A stretch of 64,000 bases of DNA. Origin: Suillus spraguei (lineage: Eukaryota; Basidiomycota; Agaricomycetes; Boletales; Suillaceae). Location: NCBI GenBank assembly GCA_016800925.1, contig JABCPU010000028.1, positions 124,001 through 188,000 of the forward strand, written 5' to 3'. This document shows, piece after piece, positions 55,889-64,000 of this stretch. The notes beneath the pieces were generated by a model. That model searched no databases, was not told the DNA's origin, and saw only the letters and a program-made list of their open reading frames with translations. Numbering within the stretch: position 1 is the first letter of the stretch; each line of letters starts with the position of its first letter. Both the position numbers and the translations under genes were made by a program.

Positions 55889-58509
55889 TCAGTGCAAAGG
55901 CTGGTCCGCATCAATACCAAGCTCATCAGCAATGATCATCGCAGCCTTCTCTCCAATGAGAAGCGCTGTCGAATATGTATTCTAGAGGGATAGTTAGACT
56001 GCAGTACACTCAAAGATTCCTGACCAGTACTCACCGTACCAACATTTTTCGGGATAATAGACATATCCGTAACCTTGATGTTTGTTACGCCGTACACGTT
56101 TAGCCGAGCGTCAACGACCCCTTGGTCTGTCCTCGGCTTCATGGCGCAAGTTCCGAGCTTATACGAGGTTTAGGTACCTCACATGAAAGTATGAAAGCTT
56201 CAGCTGTACTTACAGAATGTCCTGTCGTCTGCACTGAGTATCAATTCAGTATTTAACGTAACAATACGGAATGCGACATACCCCTGTCACGATGGAATCG
56301 ATCGATTGCCTCGTCATCTTCTGCTGTGTATATCAAGTCAGGCGCATTCAAGTCCACTGGCCCGGTCATTTCTCTGCAAACTGCAGTGCTTCCCTCTGGG
56401 AAACCAGGATGGCCGGCGGGGACTTCACCTCTGTATGAAGGCATGCGCCGGTAGATTTCGCGCATCTTTTTGTACGCAAAGTTAAGAGGAACAATATCGG
56501 ATGGACTGTGTGGATTATCGTAGTCACGTCAGGGACCCGAAATTGCTGACTCACTCATCCAGGTAGCCTGTACTGAAGTCGATACCTTCCTGACCGTTCT
56601 TGTCCAATTTGATATGAACGCTGCCAGTAGACGCAGGGTACAGCTATTTGAAAATTCAGGACAAAAGTATGGGGTAGGGGATGGAGGTAGTACTGTAAAA
56701 TAGAAAGCAACCAAGTAATTGCGAGGAGGAAGGATATCCAAGGATGACCCAAAGCATCTGGTTATTGTGAGCGTCCGTACGTCAAAACAAATTAATATGC
56801 ACACACCCCCCAAAAAGGGCAAATATTGCAACAGCCTTGTCTGGGCGGTCCTGGAAGAACTCTTTCCATCGTAATTGGAAGGCTGAACCCATGACTTTCA
56901 GCTCTTCGTCGTCAGGACGCCATTTTATTTTTGCGTCGCTGCCACTAAAATGCCAGTCAAAACGTTGCCAGTACCAAAAATTTTGTATCAACTTTTGGGC
57001 AATCAGTGACTTGCCATTAATTTTCCATTGTGCTAGGTTTTCTATGATATTTGGGCAGTTAAAGTCAGAATATAGCGAGAACATGTTTACCCTGGACAAT
57101 ACTCTCCTCCCCACGCCAGAGGGGGTCCATAGTAATAGCTCCGTCAGCTGCAAAGTATGGAACAAAGACGCCGTTGTGATCTCTTAACCCTAAGTTAACA
57201 TCATGGAATAAATGGTCGAACACGGACCTCGATAATTTTCTCCGACGCCAGGTAGGTCCACTAGTTGCTCAATATTGCACTGCTTGAGAATCGCTTCGGC
57301 ACCAATACCAGACCTCTCGAGAATGGCTGGCGAACCGAATGCTCCAGCAGAGACAACAACAAGCTTTGATGCTCTCACGATGCTTGATGACCGACCCGCG
57401 TCTGGGCAAGACACTGGATCGCTGGTGAATTCGACACCTACGGCACGCTTATCTCTTTCATTTGAAAAAGATATCAGTAGTTAGGAACGGTTGTAATCCA
57501 ACTTGAATATGCAACACTCACTGGAAGATCACGCGCTTCACGCGCTTGCCAGCCCATATTTGCAAATTTGTATTGTGAGCTTGGTTGTAGATATAGTGGT
57601 GAGCCGCATCAGAACGCCTTCCAGTTGTTCCGTCAATGTACCTCCTCATTTTTGAGCCCAATCCATAATAGATGATCAGCACAAGCTCACTTTGCCCATG
57701 GCTGAAATGAATCTTGTTAGAAAACTCCGCACGCGGAGAAAGAAAGAAGATCAGCGGCGCACACTGTATGTGTTACATGTTTCCAAATCATTAGTGTCTT
57801 CAGCGTATTGCCTTTTGTGATATGTCGTGCCAACACGGATGAACTCCTCACTGACACTTAGTTTGCATCCACCAGAGGACACTTTGATAGGTCCATTGTA
57901 CCCGTGGGTTGGGCGGTCGGGCTGCACCTCATATGTCTCCAGCTAGTAAGTAATATATAGTTTAGCTTGAGAAATATAAAGATGAGTTAATTGAGAACCT
58001 TCCTCATGAGAGGAATCAAGTCCTCAGATCCCCACCCATCAGCTCCCCAGTCATCAAAATCTGAGGCAGGCGCCCGAGTGTAAACCATAGCTGACCGAGT
58101 CAACGTATCAGAACCATGCTATTCAGTGCAAGAACGCTACGAACTATTCACACTTGAGCCTCCACCAATGCAATGGGCGCATGGAACAGTCGGAGCACGA
58201 CCGTTGAGACGTGAACTAGGATTTCCGACGTTAAATGTCATGGCAGTAGTACTCGCAGTAGGCGCGCGATGACTTGGAAATTGGTAGGGTTGCACATGCG
58301 CAGCTTGATTCAGCGTGTGTTGCCCCCCTTCGAGAATTAAGATAGTAAGCGAGGGATCCCATGCAGCCAGGCGACCTGCAACAACACAAGCTGTGGTACC
58401 GCCTGTACCATAATACAATGAATGAGTCAAACGAATCACCACTGTGTAAGACATATCACTCACCTCCAGCAAAAACAATATCAAATTCTGATATGACTAG
58501 ATGAGACAT
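55889..58509 (-). CDS. GMC oxidoreductase, alcohol (methanol) oxidase type, one frame fault
   Basis: Fourteen exons between ATG 58509 and the stop at 55889 encode about 632 residues. The FAD-binding start is FDIVFAGGGTTACVVAGRLA (GxGxxG-like). CIGGGSSVN, VVVSAGAFGSPAILERSGIG and the C-terminal LGTCAMKPR and TNTYSTALLIGEKA mark the AOX group of GMC enzymes. These oxidise short alcohols with oxygen and give peroxide; brown- and white-rot fungi use them for peroxide supply. The exon sum is one short: at 57776 the exon ends GAAACAT|GTAACA, while GAAACATG|GTAACA would keep the frame into HGQSE. In the active site the usual Trp-His pair reads TTGHS in place of TTWHS: His is kept, Trp is Gly. A region at exon 8 (QNFWYWQRFDWHFSGS) may hide a 36 nt intron. 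Confidence 0.82.
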
Positions 58510-58636
58510 TGAAGGGTACTTCAAGCGGGGAACCAATGATCGTCAGCCTGTGTGCGCCCCCAAGTTTATATCCCCACTGAAGCGAACAACGAAAATGGCA
58601 TAGTGATGGCGTTAGTAAGAGACTAAGAATATGAAA
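58510..58636. promoter_or_regulatory. Upstream region of the oxidase gene
   Basis: The 127 bp between the oxidase start codon and repeat R3. No clear TATA box found. Confidence 0.3.
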
Positions 58637-58856
58637 AGCCAGACCACCATGCTCTACTATCCAAGGCTTCTACTAAGCAAGTGAGGTAAGTAGCTTCTAT
58701 TGGCCTCTGAACACCTTTTGCGACTCGCGACTGTTCGAAAAATTTTAATTGTATTGACCTTCAGTTATTTATATATGCGTATGCAGAGCTTCGGCTGCAA
58801 GAAATATATCTTGTGAAATCAGACAATAGTACTAATTTGTGCGAAGCATAAACTAT
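58637..58856 (+). repeat. Dispersed repeat R3, copy 2
   Basis: Matches 28065-28312 in the same orientation with scattered differences and a shortened A run (the first copy has 12 A, this one has none of that run). Confidence 0.7.
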
Positions 58857-59149
58857 GCCAAAACGTAATGGCTTCCAGAGGATAGAGTTCTGATAGACCA
58901 TGTCTACTGGTGAACAGTGATGGATGATTAGACATACCCTTGTGCCTCGAAAAAAATTTAAAATACTAATAGTTTCCGCTGCAATTTCTTGATGCAAGCA
59001 TGATCGTCAATTGATTGTCCGAAGAAACTAATAAAATGCGCAGCTACAAACACAGTTTTGAAATGTTCGAAGACGATTTCATAGATAAAAAATGAAAACT
59101 GCACACAAGACAGTTAAGACAATCTAAAAAATCCACGAGTGATGTTGAG
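58857..59149. other. No gene recognised
   Basis: AT-rich DNA between R3 and tRNA-like array 4. Confidence 0.4.
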
Positions 59150-59970
59150 GTTGTTCTGATAGAAAAAACCTTATGATCGGCAGTTTCGAACTACACAGTC
59201 GAGAGAAACAGATTTGATTCTGTTGTGGAAACCACCAGCTAAGACAGTTATGATGAACTTCTAAAGACGCCATCCATGAGTGAATATCAACGTGTGTTCC
59301 AATAGAAAAAAACCTCGTCGGCAGGTTTCGAACCTGCGTAGTTGAAGAGAAACAGATTTTGATTCTGTTGTAGCAACAAGCTGGCTAAGACCAGTTATGC
59401 TGAACTTCTAAAGAAACTATCCATGAGTGAATATCAACGTGTGTTCCGATAGAAAAAACTTCGTCGTCGGCAGGTTTCAAACCTGCATAGTTCAAGAGAA
59501 ACAGATTTTTGATTCTGTTGTGGCCACCACCATGCTAAGACCAGTTATGGTGAAGTTCTGAAGAATCATGCATGAGTGAATATCAACGTGTGTTCCGATA
59601 GAAAAAAGCCTCGTCGTCAGCAAGTTTCGAACCTGCATAGCTCGAGAGAAACAGATTTTGATTCTATTGTGGAAACCACCAGGCTAAGACCAGTTACGGT
59701 GAAGTTCTAAAGAAACTATCCATAAGTGAATATCAACGCATATTCCGATAGCAAAACCTCATCGTCGGCGAACCTGCACAGTTCAGGAGAGACAGATTTT
59801 GATTCTGTTGTAGCAACCACCTGACTAAGACCAGTTATGGTGAAGTTCTAAAGAAACCATCCACGAATGTCAAAGTGTGTTCCGATAGAAGAAAAACTGT
59901 AGTTCAGCAGGTTTCGAACCTGTGTAGAGAAACGGATTTTGATTCCGTTGTAGTAACCCACTGGCCAGGC
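59150..59970 (-). repeat. tRNA-Leu(CAA)-like tandem array 4 (six units)
   Basis: Six head-to-tail units with starts of the GTGTGTTCCGATAGAAAA block near 59152, 59291, 59438, 59587, 59737 and 59874, a period of about 140-150 bp. On the minus strand most units keep the T-arm with B box, the ATCAAAA anticodon-like loop and the following T-run. The last unit, next to R2, is the border variant (GTAACCCACTGGCCAGGCTA). This is the longest and most regular array. Confidence 0.7.
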
Positions 59971-59984
59971 TACTTTAACTCTTC

Positions 59985-60480
59985 CACTTGACGAGACTTT
60001 CAAAGTTGAAAACTTATGGGGCCCCTGATTACGGACCGAAAAATGACATGGACAATCCAGTTCGAGTCTGAACGTCTACGAGACAATAAAACTGCCCCGA
60101 CGAGGAACGAAGACTGAGATGATTCTAATTCAGCAGCAGCAGCAGGTTCGATATGATTGACATTACCACGGTCCACTAAGTATACTACATGAAGTTTCTA
60201 GAAACACAAGGAAATCAGCAGATATTAAAAACCGAGGACAATGAGACTCGTCTTCACACAAAACGGTGGCCACGCAGCAAATCAGTTCATACCAAACACA
60301 ACATCGAGACCACACGCGACCTCGAACTCGTCATCGGTAGTGAGCGCACGGCAATGAATCACAGAGGCTATGGAGATTTCAGCGAAACGCGAACTTTGGC
60401 CCAAATGGCCGAGCGAACGAGCAATCGAAGAAGAGACGAGAGAAGAATGCGATTCAAGGTCAAAAGCAACAGACACGATG
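59985..60480 (-). mobile_element. Repeat R2, retropepsin-like ORF fragment, copy 3
   Basis: The third copy; the minus strand reads HCRALTTDDEFEVACGLDVV then FGMN and a stop. It lies directly beside array 4, as copies 1 and 2 lie beside arrays 2 and 3. Confidence 0.5.
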
Positions 60481-61471
60481 AATCAGATATACGGTGGTGA
60501 CATTTGGATATATGCCTTCTCACCTTTCATCTTTTGGACTTCCCAGTTCTGCTTTCGTTTTCTTGGATGCCATCGCCTAGGTTCGTGCGGTGGTTCAGAT
60601 TGCAGTCTGTTTCAATTACCGAATGAGTGCCCCTGCCTATCTCAAGGTAAGAAACTGCACAGCTTACCTGTACGACCTAGAATCATCGAGTTCAAGCCGG
60701 AACTCAAGGCGGATTTGGGAAGAGATGTTTTGCGTCTGATAAAACCCTTCTCTCACTGACTCTTGTGGGAGAAGGGGATACCACATGCAACAGCTCCCAA
60801 GTTCTTCTGGTTCCTGCCTTTGCACACACTCCCTTCCATAGCTCGTACACCAAAGGAGACCTTGGTACCCTCTCAGTTCATACAGGCGGCTGTTGAATTA
60901 GTTGTGGCTACACTCGCCCAATCACAAAAGGGTAACGGTCGCTCCTTTGCGACACCTCTCCCCTTTCGTCATAACAGGTTCTTCTTTCCTGCTCACATAG
61001 GTGCAAGGTATCGCTAGAGTGCCTGTCGGTACATGTCCTGAAGATACACTCAGCTCGATTTGATAAAAACAGCCTTGGATGACATACACCCATACCTTGT
61101 ACGCTCAATAAAGCTATTGAGTCTTAAATAGAGGTGCGAGGAAAGAAACGGAAGGTTAGAGAGGGAAATACGACAGTGAAATCGAGTTGCGGTTGTATTC
61201 CAGAGCACCAGGCACAAACAAAGAAGCTGACTAGTACTGGAATCAGGATCAGATGGGCTCAGGAGTAAGCGTTGATAAAAGGTAACATGAATATTGAATA
61301 TTGAATCAATACCAACCACCGGTGACTACACCGACTCGGAGACACTAAGAAAGCATTTCAATGCCCTTGCTATCTGGGTACCAAGGAAAAAGCAATGCTC
61401 GGTAAACCGTCCGTCAATGTGTGATTGTTTGCTGGCAAAAACTTGTCAAATCTAATGAGACAACTTTCCAA
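60481..61471. other. No gene recognised
   Basis: Plus-strand frames at 60500-60760 and 60763-61017 read partly like protein (PSQFIQAAVELVVATLAQSQ) but are broken and unrecognised. They may be more retroelement debris next to R2. Confidence 0.35.
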
Positions 61472-61543
61472 GCCGTCGTAGCACAATGGTAGTGCGTTGC
61501 CTTCCTAAGGCAAAGGTTGCGGGTTCGATCCCCGTCGTCGGTA
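61472..61543 (+). tRNA. tRNA-Arg(CCT)
   Basis: A 72 nt cloverleaf: acceptor GCCGTCG pairing with CGTCGGT (one T-T mismatch at 5-68), D stem GCAC/GTGC, anticodon arm TTGCC-TTCCTAA-GGCAA with anticodon CCT, 5-base variable loop, T-arm GCGGG-TTCGATC-CCCGT, and discriminator A. No intron. It reads arginine AGG codons. Unlike the tRNA-like repeats, all stems form. Confidence 0.92.
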
Positions 61544-61566
61544 GTCGGTGAACTACGAGCGGTAAC

Positions 61567-61572
61567 TTTTTT
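61567..61572 (+). terminator. Pol III terminator of tRNA-Arg
   Basis: A run of six T 23 bases after the tRNA, the usual RNA polymerase III stop. Confidence 0.75.
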
Positions 61573-61824
61573 AGCTCAGGCCTCCTGAGTTACTGTCCGT
61601 TATCGTTGTCGTCGTCGTCGATATCGCCGTCTATAGTTCAAAGTTTTACTTTTAAAATCTATGATAGGTTATCTCCCGTTTATGGACCTGGAGTACCTTT
61701 TTCATTAGACATTCAATATCATTGCGGCGTGTGCGACTCCGTGTGCCCGGACCCCCGGTGATAAACTCCATAAATACTCCTGCAGTGCACCTGGTAATTT
61801 TGAACATCCCACTCTCACCCACAA

Positions 61825-63289
<1,465 letters not shown>

Positions 63290-63583
63290 GCATCGAGTAT
63301 TGATCTGATGAGTTCCAAGGCCAAAAAGAAAGCCTCAAATTTCAGCTGTACAATTCATGCACGATCGACAAGGACTTTTGTGGACTACTACCCTAGTACT
63401 GTCGCGATTCCATTCGATTATGCATGAATGTGGGTTTGCGCACCGGACTTTTTACTCTGGGAAGATGTGCCGAGAGTAATCGGATAATGATACTTGAATT
63501 GCCATCTAATTATGTACAAGGTATAACTACATCGCTACCCCGTGGTTATTTATTCTCTCCAAACTGCTCGTCGACCATTAGTC
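63290..63583. other. Short intergenic stretch
   Basis: 3' region of the dehydratase gene and upstream region of the reductase; no motif identified. Confidence 0.4.
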
Positions 63584-63689
63584 ACAGTATGACGATATTG
63601 CCACCTCATCACAAGGCACAAGGCCACCCCGATCACATTCTTCCTATCAACATCCACTTGAAACCTCCAGGTTGCCAATACCCACATTC

Positions 63690-64000
63690 ACCTCAATTAC
63701 GACACCCAAATCCCCTCTCACATTCTGCACCGGCACAGCACCCAAACCTCGAAAGCACCTTTCACGCACTTTGACAGTGCATAGCGCTATGAGAACGAAG
63801 TCACCCTAGGAGCTGCTATCCGATCACCCGAGTCCAGCGTCCCGCGTCCGGAGCTCCTCATTAGCACCAAGTGTCCGCCGCTGACCCTTGAGGAGAAAGT
63901 TAAAATGCCACTTCATAAGTCATTGGAGAAATCTAGGTTGGAGTATGTGGAATTGTATTTGGCGCATGAGCCCAACGATCAGCGAATTTTGAGGTGAGCA
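63690..64000 (+). CDS. Aldo-keto reductase, 5' part only, possible in-frame stop
   Basis: From 63762 the frame FTHFDSA-stop-RYENEVTLGAAIR, ELLISTKCPPLTLEEK, PLHKSLEKSRLEYVELYLAH matches the start of aldo-keto reductases: the Asp-x-Ala-x-x-Tyr catalytic segment, the catalytic-Lys beta strand and the LDYVDLYL-like helix. The expected CAG or similar codon before RYENE is TAG at 63783. Upstream, LTFCTGTA (about 63720) resembles the first strand but is in another frame. It is either a damaged gene, sequence error, or an unrecognised intron. A GTGAGC donor at 63994 shows another exon lies beyond the window. Confidence 0.6.

Overview
The window is nuclear DNA from a filamentous basidiomycete, most likely an agaricomycete. 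Genes are cut by many 45-65 nt introns with CTAAY-like branch points. The families fit that group: a polyporopepsin-like aspartic protease, an alcohol-oxidase-type GMC enzyme, a seven-helix membrane protein and a DMT/TPT transporter. Gene islands alternate with repeat-rich DNA. I rebuilt most genes exon by exon and checked that exon lengths sum to whole codons.

Layout. 1-6.9 kb: membrane-protein fragment, Harbinger-type transposase scrap, F-box gene, and a dead partial copy of a helicase gene interrupted by a Pif1/Helitron-type remnant. 7.4-18.5 kb: aspartic protease, the full IGHMBP2/Hcs1-like helicase, an AAA-type ATPase and a RING E3 ligase. 18.6-21.5 kb: a 456 bp hairpin, a direct repeat and a mariner-type MITE. 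21.8-23.1 kb: a transporter. 23-37.4 kb: repeat land with a 2.5 kb duplicated segment carrying a ketopantoate-reductase-like gene (copy A dead, copy B nearly whole), transposase debris, tandem tRNA-Leu-like arrays and retropepsin-like repeats. 37.6-43 kb: a seven-helix protein and a complete Argonaute. 43-50 kb: a dead second protease, a P450 scrap and largely empty DNA. 50.2-58.5 kb: M20 amidohydrolase, membrane protein, Pol III subunit RPC34/RPC6 and alcohol oxidase. 58.6-60.5 kb: another tRNA-like array plus retropepsin repeat. 61.4-64 kb: tRNA-Arg(CCT), GDP-mannose 4,6-dehydratase and the start of an aldo-keto reductase.

How things fit. The genes are mostly unrelated housekeeping or metabolic genes, not one cluster. 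A thematic link is RNA and genome surveillance: an Argonaute with the catalytic residues visible lies in the same 64 kb as a long perfect-looking hairpin and Pol III-like repeat arrays, which are natural small-RNA sources; this link is inference. The most unusual structure is the set of tandem tRNA-Leu(CAA)-like units, each followed by a T-run on the minus strand and repeatedly joined to the same retropepsin-like repeat. Two whole-window patterns also stand out: five GC-AG introns among about 95, and seven one-base losses in short homopolymers in five otherwise intact genes, which may be assembly errors.
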